Shown: positions 52,789 to 60,744 of the stretch, piece after piece
Layout of the letters: each line of letters starts with the position of its first letter
Position numbering within the stretch: the stretch's first letter is position 1
Assembly (NCBI RefSeq): GCF_020852455.1
Contig: NZ_JADZAT010000028.1
Coordinates: 280,325-344,324, forward strand
DNA from: Novosphingobium sp.
GTDB lineage: Bacteria; Pseudomonadota; Alphaproteobacteria; Sphingomonadales; Sphingomonadaceae
Direction of reading: 5' to 3'
Length of the DNA stretch: 64,000 bases
Notes under the pieces: generated by a model
Databases searched by the model: none
Told to the model about the DNA's origin: nothing
What the model saw: only the letters and a program-made list of their open reading frames with translations
Translations under genes and position numbers: made by a program

Positions 52789-52985
52789 TGGGCTGGGCGA
52801 TAACCCTGGCGCTGGCCCTGCTCAGCTGGCTTGCGCTCTACCTGTCGCGCCGCTGTTCGCGTCAGGCGCTCGAACTCGCCGCTGCGGCGATCCTGATCGC
52901 GCTGGCCGGCTATGCCTGGCAAGGCCACCCTGACATGGCCGGTCGCCCCGTCACCAACGCGCGCGCAATCCCGCAGGCGCAGTGA
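52788..52985 (+). CDS. Small two-helix protein resembling the N-terminus of CcmI
   Basis: A 65-residue membrane protein (WAITLALALLSWLALYL and LELAAAAILIALAGYAWQGHPDMAGRPV). The GYAWQGHPDMAG segment resembles the membrane part of CcmI/CycH proteins, but no TPR domain follows. It may be the transmembrane portion of a split CcmI, with the TPR part at 39404. It is the last gene before a 120-bp gap ending the cytochrome operon. Confidence 0.65.
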   Translation: MGWAITLALALLSWLALYLSRRCSRQALELAAAAILIALAGYAWQGHPDMAGRPVTNARAIPQAQ

Positions 52986-53105
52986 AGTCTGGGGTGCCGA
53001 GCCCAGGCAGGCACGGCCTGCACAGCTGAAATTCACCAGCCATTGCCGGGCAAAGGCAAGGTCACACTTGGCGGTGGACAAGGCGGCTCGGGCGTGACTA
53101 AGCTG

Positions 53106-53855
53106 ATGGCAATGCCCGTCACCTTAGCTCCAACACAGGCACTGCGATCTAAGGTTGTCGACGCAGCGGGTTGTGATGAACTGCTGTTGCAGGACTTGTT
53201 CGCACTCTTTTCGCGATACTATGCCGACGTCGATCTGGCCCGTTTTTCAGCCGATCTTCGTGCGAAGGACTTCATCCTGCTGCTCGAGCATTCGGGCCGC
53301 GTGGTCGGTTTCACTACCGCCAGGCTGTTCCCGTTCGATTGGCGCGGCGAGACGATCTCGGTGCTGTTCTCGGGCGATACGATCGTCGACCATGCGTTTT
53401 GGGGAGAGCAGGAGCTGGCCCAGGCCTGGCTTACCCAGGTGGGCCGGCTGGCGCGATCGGCGCCGGGCCGGCGGATGGTCTGGCTGCTGATTGCCAAAGG
53501 TCACCGAACCTACCGCTACCTGCCGGTCTTCGCCCGGCACTATGTTCCCCGGCCGGGCCAGCCCGAAGCAAGTGAACTGACCAGGTTGCGGGATGCGATT
53601 GCCACGGCGATGTTTGGTGAACAGTTTGACCGAAACAGCGGCGTGATCCGCTTTGCCGAACCGCAAGGCCGGCTGGCAGGCCCGTGGGTAGAGCCCACCG
53701 CGCGTGAGCTCAGGATTCCCGCAGTGGCCGAATTCATGGCTGCCAATCCCGGCTTCCGCCGCGGCGACGAACTGGCTTGCCTGTGCGAGCTTGGGCCGGA
53801 AAACATGCGCGAACGGGCCCGCCGCTGGTATCAGGACGGCCATGACGGGGGCTGA
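53106..53855 (+). CDS. GNAT-like acyltransferase homologue
   Basis: About 249 residues from an ATG at 53106 (another ATG at 53112 is possible). The pattern FILLLEHSGRVVGFTTARLFPF, then FSGDTIVDHAFWGEQELAQAWL and VWLLIAKGHRTYRYLPVF fits a degenerate GNAT fold. The CoA-binding loop is not clear. It overlaps the GH3-type gene by 14 bp and begins the long overlapping operon to 62347. A role in building or transferring the acyl or amino part of the product is inferred. Confidence 0.65.
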   Translation: MAMPVTLAPTQALRSKVVDAAGCDELLLQDLFALFSRYYADVDLARFSADLRAKDFILLLEHSGRVVGFTTARLFPFDWRGETISVLFSGDTIVDHAFWGEQELAQAWLTQVGRLARSAPGRRMVWLLIAKGHRTYRYLPVFARHYVPRPGQPEASELTRLRDAIATAMFGEQFDRNSGVIRFAEPQGRLAGPWVEPTARELRIPAVAEFMAANPGFRRGDELACLCELGPENMRERARRWYQDGHDGG

Positions 53856-55350
53856 CTGGGCGCCCTTCACAGCCGCCTGCTCGCGCGCGGCGGCGCGCTT
53901 TGCGCTGGCGCTGACGAATGCCGTGCAGCACCAGCGCGAGCTGCTTGCCAGCATCGTTTCGACCAACGCCGATTGTGCCTTCGGGCGGGAACACGACTTT
54001 GCCGCGATCACCGATTTCGAAGCCTATTGCCGGCAGGTTCCGGTGCGCGGCCATTCCGGCTTTGCCCCGCGGATTGCGCGCATGGCAGGCGGCGAAGCCG
54101 ATTGCCTGACGTCCGAGCTGGTGATCGCGTTCGAGGAGACCGGGGGCACTGGCGGGGCCAAGCTGGTGCCCTATACCGCAGCGGGGCTCGACGGGTTCCG
54201 GCGGGCCGTGCTGCCGTGGCTGGGTGACCTGATCGCGCGCCGGCCCGCGCTGGCCAGGGGCCGCGCCTATCTTACGATCAGTCCGGCGACCCGGGCCCGG
54301 CAAGTCACCCCGGGCGGGCTGGCGATCGGGCTCGATTCAGACGCCGCCTATCTTGGTGCTGACCTGGCCCCGGCGCTGGCCGCGCTGCTGGCTGTGCCAC
54401 CGACGCTGGGCCAGTTGCGCGATCCGGGGCAATGGCAGGTAGAGACCCTTGCCGCGCTGATCGCTGCGCCTGATCTGTCGTTCGTTTCACTGTGGAGCCC
54501 GACCTTCCTGCTCGCGCTGCTCGGCTCGCTCGAAGGCCATGCCGAGGCGGTGCTCGCGCGGCTTTCCCCGGCAGAGCGCCGCCGTCTGCAAGCGGCGATG
54601 GCCGGGGCCGATCTCGACACCGAACGGCTGTGGCCCGCGCTCGATTGCATCTCGTGCTGGTGCGACGGAATCTCGGCCGGCTATGCCCGGCGGCTGCAGG
54701 CCCAGTTCCCGCACGCCGCGATCGAGCCCAAAGGCCTGCTGGCAACCGAAGCCGCCGTAACCGTACCCTGGGGACCGGGCGGCGCCTGCGTTCCCGCAGT
54801 CGATAGCTGCCTGATCGAATTCCACGATGCCGCCGGCACTCCGCATCTGTGCGACACCTTGCAGCAAGGCGAAGCCTATCGGATCGTCGTCAGCACCCGG
54901 AGCGGGCTCTACCGCTACGATCTGGGTGACCTGGTCGAATGTGTCGGCCACCGGGGGACAGTGCCGCTGCTGCGGTTCATTGGACGCGCCGGGGTCAACA
55001 GCGATCTGGTCGGCGAGAAGCTTGACGATGGCTTTGTCGGCGAGGCGCTGGCCGCGCTGGCCGGACCGGCGGTGCTGGCCGCACGAGCCGATCCGGCCGG
55101 CTATGTGCTGGTGATGGAGACGCCCGAACCCGGGGCGCTGAATCGCGTCGAAGCCGCGCTGGCACGCAACCCGCACTATGCCCATGCCCGGCGGATGGGC
55201 CAGCTGGCACCGCTCGGGCTGGTCCGGCGCGCGGATCTTTCTGTGCAATTGACGCACCGCGGGATTGCACAGGGCCGCCGGCTGGGCGATCTGAAGCCCC
55301 TGGCCCTGCTGCCCCTGGGCAGCGGCTCTGAGGAGTGGCTGTTGCCGTGA
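53842..55350 (+). CDS. GH3-family acyl-adenylate/amidosynthetase-like enzyme
   Basis: A 502-residue protein of the GH3 fold, related to plant auxin-amido synthetases and their bacterial homologues. The P-loop-like ATP motif is EETGGTGGAKLVPYT, the core is YRYDLGDLVECVG and the conserved hinge is LRFIGRAGVNSDLVGEKL. Such enzymes activate a carboxylate as AMP ester and join it to an amine. Substrates here are unknown. The start overlaps the upstream gene. Confidence 0.87.
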   Translation: MTGADWAPFTAACSRAAARFALALTNAVQHQRELLASIVSTNADCAFGREHDFAAITDFEAYCRQVPVRGHSGFAPRIARMAGGEADCLTSELVIAFEETGGTGGAKLVPYTAAGLDGFRRAVLPWLGDLIARRPALARGRAYLTISPATRARQVTPGGLAIGLDSDAAYLGADLAPALAALLAVPPTLGQLRDPGQWQVETLAALIAAPDLSFVSLWSPTFLLALLGSLEGHAEAVLARLSPAERRRLQAAMAGADLDTERLWPALDCISCWCDGISAGYARRLQAQFPHAAIEPKGLLATEAAVTVPWGPGGACVPAVDSCLIEFHDAAGTPHLCDTLQQGEAYRIVVSTRSGLYRYDLGDLVECVGHRGTVPLLRFIGRAGVNSDLVGEKLDDGFVGEALAALAGPAVLAARADPAGYVLVMETPEPGALNRVEAALARNPHYAHARRMGQLAPLGLVRRADLSVQLTHRGIAQGRRLGDLKPLALLPLGSGSEEWLLP

Positions 55351-56690
55351 AGATTGCGCTGCTTTCGCCCAAAGGGCCGCTTTACCGCAATCGGGGCGGC
55401 ATTTTCCGCAAGTCCTTGCGGTATCAGCCGCTGACCCTGACCACGCTTGCCGCGCTGGTCCCCTCCGAACTCGATCCCGAATTCGTCCTTTACGATGAAG
55501 GCACCGGCGATATCCCGCTTGATCTTGAAGCGGACATTGTCGGCATCACGGTGATTACCGGCAGTTCCACGCGGGCCTATGAAATTGCCGACGAACTGCG
55601 CCGCCGCGGGCGCACTGTCGTGCTTGGCGGGCCGCACGTCACCCTGATGCCCGACGAGGCCCAGCAGCATGCCGATGCGATCTGCGTCGGCTATGCCGAG
55701 GAAAGCTGGCCGCAGCTGCTGCGCGATTTCGCGCGGGGGCAGATGCAGCCGCGTTACCAGCAGGCCGCCAATTTCCAGCTGACCAACCTGCCATTCGCGC
55801 GGCGCGAGCTGCTCGATGGCCGCAACTACCTGACCCAGGCGGTGTTCGAAGCGACGCGGGCCTGTGCGCACAATTGCGAATTCTGCGTTGCGCCCAGCGC
55901 CTGGGGGCGCAAGCAATTCCAGAAACCGGTAGCGCATGTGGTGGAGGACATTCGCCGGGTCGGCAGCCGCAAGATCCTGTTCATCGACCTCAACCTGGTA
56001 TCCGATCCGGCCTATGCCCGCGAATTGTTTACCGCGCTGATCCCGCTGAAAGTGCGCTGGTTCGGTCTTTCCACCAGCCTGATCGGGCGCGATCCGGCGC
56101 TGATGGACCTGATGGCGCAAAGCGGCTGCACCGGCCTGCTGATCGGGTTTGAATCGATTTCACGCGCCGGGCTGGGTTCGATCGACAAGCGCTTCAACGA
56201 TCCGAACCTTTATGCCGAACTGGTCCGCGATCTGCACAAGCGCGGGATCACGATTCAGGGCTGCTTCGTGTTCGGCAACGATGCCGATACCGAGGACACC
56301 TTCGATGCCACTGCCGATTTCGTGATCCGCAGCCAGATCGACCTGCCCCGCTTCGCGATCCTGACGCCCTTTCCCGGCACGCCGATCCACACACGGTTTG
56401 AACGCGAAGGCCGGATCCTGACCCGCGACTGGGAGCTTTACGATGGCCAGCACGTGGTGTTCCGCCCGCTTGGCATGACACCGGCAGCGCTGCTTGCCGG
56501 ACACGAGCGCGCGTGGAAAGCGGTCTATGGTTGGAAGCCGATCCTGTCGCGGCTGCGCCATGCCCGCGGGCAGATCCCGCTCTCGCTGGCGGCCAACCTT
56601 GGCTACCGGTTCTACGCCCACCACCTTCACACCCATTACACCTGCGATTGGCCGCATGCCGCCGACGAAGGTGAGCCGCTGCCGGCATGA
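55347..56690 (+). CDS. B12-binding-domain radical SAM protein (1)
   Basis: About 447 residues from a GTG at 55347 that overlaps the GH3 stop (GTGA); a GTG at 55335 is possible. The N-terminal half is a cobalamin-binding-like Rossmann domain (VVLGGPHVTLMPDEAQQHADAICVGYAEESWPQLL). The radical SAM cluster motif is CAHNCEFC at about residue 175, followed by LLIGFESISRAGL and TPFPGTPIH. No DxHxxG base-on motif is seen, which is common in this class. Members methylate or rearrange unactivated carbons, often in lipids. Confidence 0.9.
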   Translation: MKIALLSPKGPLYRNRGGIFRKSLRYQPLTLTTLAALVPSELDPEFVLYDEGTGDIPLDLEADIVGITVITGSSTRAYEIADELRRRGRTVVLGGPHVTLMPDEAQQHADAICVGYAEESWPQLLRDFARGQMQPRYQQAANFQLTNLPFARRELLDGRNYLTQAVFEATRACAHNCEFCVAPSAWGRKQFQKPVAHVVEDIRRVGSRKILFIDLNLVSDPAYARELFTALIPLKVRWFGLSTSLIGRDPALMDLMAQSGCTGLLIGFESISRAGLGSIDKRFNDPNLYAELVRDLHKRGITIQGCFVFGNDADTEDTFDATADFVIRSQIDLPRFAILTPFPGTPIHTRFEREGRILTRDWELYDGQHVVFRPLGMTPAALLAGHERAWKAVYGWKPILSRLRHARGQIPLSLAANLGYRFYAHHLHTHYTCDWPHAADEGEPLPA

Positions 56691-58048
56691 CCATGCGCCT
56701 GACCCTTGTCCATCCGGCGATCGGACGACGCCCGGGGCAAAGCTATATCCGCTCATGGCAGATGGAGAGCCTGCCGATCGCCGCACTGGCCGGGCTGACC
56801 CCGCCCGATGTCGAGATCGCCTTTTACGACGACCGGATGGAGCCGATCGATTTCGACCGCCCGGCCGATCTGGTCGCGATTCCGGTTGAAACCTACACCG
56901 CCCGGCGCGCCTACCAGATTGCCAGCGAGTTTCGCCGCCGCAAGGTGCCGGTGGTGATGGGCGGGTTCCACGCCACGCTGGCACCCGACGAGGTGGCACG
57001 ATACGCCGAGGCGGTGGTGATCGGCGAGGCCGAAGGGGTCTGGCCGCAAGTGATCGAGGACGCCCGGTCCGGGCGGCTCAAACCGCGCTACCGGGCGGAT
57101 GCCCAGCCCTGTCTGTCGGAAATCCGCTATGACCGCCGGGTCTTCGCCGGCAAGCGCTACCTGCCGATCCGCCTGGTCGAAACCGGTCGCGGCTGCCGCT
57201 TCCCGTGCGAATTCTGCGCGATCCAGAGCTTCTTTGACCGGACCAGCCGGCGGCGGCCGATCGGCGCGCTGATCGAGGAGCTCAAGGCGCTGAAGGACGG
57301 CACCAAGATGTTCTTCTTCGTCGATGACAACTTCGCCGCCGACATTGGCTCAACCGGAGAATTCGCCGACGCAATCGCCCCCCTGGGGATCCGCTGGATC
57401 ACCCAGATGAGCATCAACGCCGCGCACGACGAGGCCTTGCTGGCGCGGCTCAGCAGGGCCGGCTGCGCAGGTGTGCTGATCGGGTTCGAAAGCCTGGATG
57501 AAGCCGTGCTGCGGCAGATGCGCAAGAATTTCAACCGGATGAAGGGCGGATATGGCGATGCCCTGGCCAACCTTCGCCGCGCCAATATCCGGGTCTATGG
57601 CACGTTCGTGTTCGGCTATGGCGAGACCCGGCCCGAAGCCTATCTGGAGGCGGCCGAATTCGCGATCGATCAGGGGTTCTATATCGCCGCCTTCAATCAT
57701 CTGACCCCGTTCCCCGGCACGCCGCTCTATCGCCGGCTGGAGCAGGAAGGGCGGCTGCTGTACGATGCCTGGTGGCTGGATCCGCGCTATCGCTACAACG
57801 ACCTGCCGTTCCGCCCGGACGATGGCGATGCCGCAGCGGTTCGCGAAGGATGCCTGGCGGCCCGGCGGCGGTTCTATGGCCTGCGCAGCATTGTCAAACG
57901 CTTCGCCGACCCGCTCAACCGCGGCGAGCGCGTGCTGGCCCGCAATTTTCTGCCGATCAACTGGATGCACCACGCCGAACTGTCGGTTCGCGACGGATTC
58001 CCGCTGGGCGATCCGGCGTGGCAGGGTGAGTTGCTGGAGGTCGGTTAG
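56687..58048 (+). CDS. B12-binding-domain radical SAM protein (2)
   Basis: A 453-residue paralogue of the preceding protein. It has the same domain order: cobalamin-binding-like domain VPVVMGGFHATLAPDEVARYAEAVVIGEAEGVWPQ, cluster motif CRFPCEFC, then VLIGFESLDEAVLRQM and LTPFPGTPLYRRLEQEG. The start overlaps the first copy (ATGA). Two such enzymes in a row suggest two successive radical modifications of one molecule. Confidence 0.9.
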   Translation: MTMRLTLVHPAIGRRPGQSYIRSWQMESLPIAALAGLTPPDVEIAFYDDRMEPIDFDRPADLVAIPVETYTARRAYQIASEFRRRKVPVVMGGFHATLAPDEVARYAEAVVIGEAEGVWPQVIEDARSGRLKPRYRADAQPCLSEIRYDRRVFAGKRYLPIRLVETGRGCRFPCEFCAIQSFFDRTSRRRPIGALIEELKALKDGTKMFFFVDDNFAADIGSTGEFADAIAPLGIRWITQMSINAAHDEALLARLSRAGCAGVLIGFESLDEAVLRQMRKNFNRMKGGYGDALANLRRANIRVYGTFVFGYGETRPEAYLEAAEFAIDQGFYIAAFNHLTPFPGTPLYRRLEQEGRLLYDAWWLDPRYRYNDLPFRPDDGDAAAVREGCLAARRRFYGLRSIVKRFADPLNRGERVLARNFLPINWMHHAELSVRDGFPLGDPAWQGELLEVG

Positions 58049-58051
58049 ACC

Positions 58052-59134
58052 GTGGCGATAACTTTCGCCGTAGCTGGCCCTGCCGACGAAGCCGATATCC
58101 GGCGCCTGCTGCGCGAAAATCCGCTGGGTGGCGGCTGGGAGATCTCGCTTGAGCGCGAGCCGGACGGGCTTGGCGGACCACATCTGCCCGGCGAGCGGTG
58201 TACGGTGGTGATCGCCCGAGACAGCGCCGATGGCACGGCAGTGGGCCTGTGCGAACGGCTGGTGCGGCCGGCCTGGATCGCAGGCCAGAAGCGCCTGCTG
58301 CCCTATCTTGGCGCCTTGCGGATCGCGCGCAGCCACCGCCACCGGATCGCGATCCTGCGTGGCGGTTTCCAGACGCTGCGCGACCATGCCGAGCGCGCGG
58401 ATGAATGCCCCTTCGCGCTGACTTCGATCGCGGCCGACAATGGCCCGGCCCAACGCCTGCTGACTGCGGGTCTCAAGGGATTTCCGCGCTATCGCCCGAT
58501 CGGCTCGCTGGCGACACTGATGTTCCGCGCAAGGGCATGCCCGGCCGACCCTGACATCTTCGAAGCCGGTCCCGAGGACCTGCCGGAGATCAGCGCCTTT
58601 CTGGCCCGGGAAGGCGCCCGGCGCCAGTTCGCCCCGACCTGGGACGAGATCGCGGGCGAAGGCCTGCCCGGGCTGTCGTTCCTGGCACTGCGCCGCGCCG
58701 GCGCGGTGGTCGGCACGATCGGGGTCTGGGACCAGAGCCAGTGGCGCCAGGTGGTGGTTCGCGGCCTGCCGCCGCTCGCACGCGGGTTGCGCGGCGGTTT
58801 CAATCTGGTCGCCCCGCTGCTGGCCATGCCGGCAATACCGGGGGTGGGCGAACGGATCGAGCAGGCCTTCATGCCCGCACTGGCAGCCAGCGGCGACGAT
58901 CCCGCGCTGGCCCTGCGGCTGGTCCGCGCAGCGCTTTCACAGGCAGCCAGTCGCGGATTGCGGGTCGGCACCCTGGGCCTGCCGGTCGAGCATCCCTGGC
59001 GGGCGGTTCTAAAACGCCGGGTCCGGGCAATCGAATACCTGACCGATCTTTATGCGGTTCATTGGCCCGAAGTCGATCCGCAGTTTGAGCCACGCGAAAT
59101 ACGTCCGGTCTTTCCAGACGTTTCCTTGCTTTAG
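58052..59134 (+). CDS. Tandem GNAT-like N-acyltransferase
   Basis: A 360-residue protein with two GNAT-like halves (1-170 and 175-360). The first begins FAVAGPADEADIRRLLRENPLGGGWEISLERE and the second begins FEAGPEDLPEISAFLAREGARRQF, with LSFLALRRAGAVVGTIGVWDQSQWRQVVV. The GTG at 58052 follows the preceding stop by 3 bp with CTGGAGG ahead. Such double-GNAT proteins occur with lipid or amide pathways, but acceptor and donor are unknown. Confidence 0.7.
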   Translation: MAITFAVAGPADEADIRRLLRENPLGGGWEISLEREPDGLGGPHLPGERCTVVIARDSADGTAVGLCERLVRPAWIAGQKRLLPYLGALRIARSHRHRIAILRGGFQTLRDHAERADECPFALTSIAADNGPAQRLLTAGLKGFPRYRPIGSLATLMFRARACPADPDIFEAGPEDLPEISAFLAREGARRQFAPTWDEIAGEGLPGLSFLALRRAGAVVGTIGVWDQSQWRQVVVRGLPPLARGLRGGFNLVAPLLAMPAIPGVGERIEQAFMPALAASGDDPALALRLVRAALSQAASRGLRVGTLGLPVEHPWRAVLKRRVRAIEYLTDLYAVHWPEVDPQFEPREIRPVFPDVSLL

Positions 59135-59194
59135 ATTTGACAGATCGGTGTGGACGATGACTTATTCGATGGGATCATCAAGTTGGAGGGTGGA

Positions 59195-59812
59195 ATGAAA
59201 CGGATCTTGGCTACGGTCGCACTTGTCATGGCCCAACCCCTGCTGGCCCAGGCGCCGGCCGCACCTGTTGCGGCACCAGCGGCGGCGGCTGCACAGGATC
59301 AGGCCCATCAGGAATTGCGCGCAACGAAGGACCGGCTGGTCGCTGCGCTCAATGCCAAGAATGTTGACGCCCTGTTGGCCGAACTTGATGGAGACGTGCG
59401 CCTGACCACGATGGATTCGGTCCTGTCCAGGGGACCCGACGGGGTGAAGGGCTATTACCAGAAGATGATGGTCGGTTCGGCCAAGCTGGTTGAGGACATG
59501 TCGATCAAGGCCGATCCCGATGAACTCTCGATCCTCTATGCCGACAACCGGCTCGCGCTGACCACCGGCACCGCGCTGGTCCACTTCCGTCTCGCCACCG
59601 GCAAGGAAATGGACGTTCCGCTGCGCTGGACCGCAACCAGCGTCAATCGCGACGGCAAGTGGAAGATCGCCTCGGCCCAGTTCGGTGCCGACATGTTCGA
59701 CAACCCGGTGCTCAATGCATCGCAAGGCCTGACCAAGTACCTTGCCGGCGGCGCGGGACTGCTGGGTCTGCTCGCGGGTTGGCTGCTGGGACGGCGCAAG
59801 CGCACCGCATGA
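59195..59812 (+). CDS. Exported NTF2-like protein with C-terminal membrane anchor
   Basis: A 205-residue protein with a signal peptide (MKRILATVALVMAQPLLAQA), an Ala/Pro-rich linker and an NTF2/SnoaL-like domain (LVAALNAKNVDALLAELDGDVRLTTMDSVLSRGPDGVKGYYQKMM). A C-terminal helix (AGGAGLLGLLAGWLLG) is followed by RRKR. The tail has the look of a sorting or anchoring signal (Gly-Gly, helix, basic end). The track's start at 59150 adds a leader; the ATG at 59195 has GGAGGG. Its role in the cluster is unclear. Confidence 0.75.
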   Translation: MKRILATVALVMAQPLLAQAPAAPVAAPAAAAAQDQAHQELRATKDRLVAALNAKNVDALLAELDGDVRLTTMDSVLSRGPDGVKGYYQKMMVGSAKLVEDMSIKADPDELSILYADNRLALTTGTALVHFRLATGKEMDVPLRWTATSVNRDGKWKIASAQFGADMFDNPVLNASQGLTKYLAGGAGLLGLLAGWLLGRRKRTA

Positions 59813-60744
59813 ACGATCTTGGGCCAGTCCTGCCGGCAAACTGGTACCTGCTTGGGCTGGCGCGTGACCTTGCGGCGGGAGCCATCATATCCGGCACTAT
59901 CGGCGATCGTGACCTGGTGCTCTATCGCGGGCGCCAGGGCGGCGCTCCGGTCGCCCTGGCGGCGCATTGTGCGCACATGGGGTGCCATCTTGGTGGCGGT
60001 GTGGTGCAGGGCGAGGCACTGCGCTGTCCGCTGCACTATCGCCTGATCGGGCCGGACGGACGCTTTGCCGGCGGCAAGGACAGGCCGCTGCAGCAGCCCA
60101 GCTATCCGCTCCGTGAATTCATGGGCGGGCTGTTCGTCTATCTTGGCGACCCCGCAACCGCGCCCGATCTCGACCAGTTCGGCATCGCCGGCAATGCGGT
60201 GTGTTATGCCGGCGAACACGACTTTCCGATCCCCTGGCAATGGCTGGTCGCCAACGGGCTCGACATCGAGCACCTCGCCGCTGTCCACGATCGCCAGCTG
60301 CTTGATCCGCCAAGCCTGGAAATCCAGGGCAGCGATCAGCTGACGGTCCGCTATCGCACCCGCCCGCAAAAGGCTGGAATCAGCGACCTGATCATGGCCC
60401 GCCTGGCGAAAGACGGGGTGCACGGGACGATCAGGACCCTGCGCGGCAGCATGATCCTGGTCGAAACCCGGGTCGGCCAGCGCCAGACCTTCATCCTGAT
60501 GTCGTTCTGCCCGCAGGGATCGGGCGGCACCCGGATCAGGGGGCTGGTCGGGGTGCGCGGGCCCGATACCGTGCTGAACCGCATCTACGCCAGAATCGCG
60601 CGGACCTTGTTCAAATCGTTTCTCTACAAGGATCTTGGCGTGCTCGAACGGATCGCATGGCATGGTCCGACGCAGGTTGATGGTCTGGGCGATGAATTCA
60701 TGCAGCAGATCTGCGCCTTCTTCCGCAGCCTTCCACATGCCTGA
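59809..60744 (+). CDS. Rieske 2Fe-2S oxygenase, alpha-subunit-like
   Basis: A 311-residue Rieske non-heme iron oxygenase. The cluster motif is CAHMGCHLGG ... RCPLHY (CxH then CxxH), and the mononuclear-iron motif is NGLDIEHLAAVHD. The short C-terminal domain resembles KshA-, VanA- or chlorophyllide-oxygenase-type enzymes acting on hydrophobic substrates. It needs a reductase that is not in the cluster. Overlaps: 4 bp with the preceding gene, 8 bp with the following one. Confidence 0.9.
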   Translation: MNDLGPVLPANWYLLGLARDLAAGAIISGTIGDRDLVLYRGRQGGAPVALAAHCAHMGCHLGGGVVQGEALRCPLHYRLIGPDGRFAGGKDRPLQQPSYPLREFMGGLFVYLGDPATAPDLDQFGIAGNAVCYAGEHDFPIPWQWLVANGLDIEHLAAVHDRQLLDPPSLEIQGSDQLTVRYRTRPQKAGISDLIMARLAKDGVHGTIRTLRGSMILVETRVGQRQTFILMSFCPQGSGGTRIRGLVGVRGPDTVLNRIYARIARTLFKSFLYKDLGVLERIAWHGPTQVDGLGDEFMQQICAFFRSLPHA

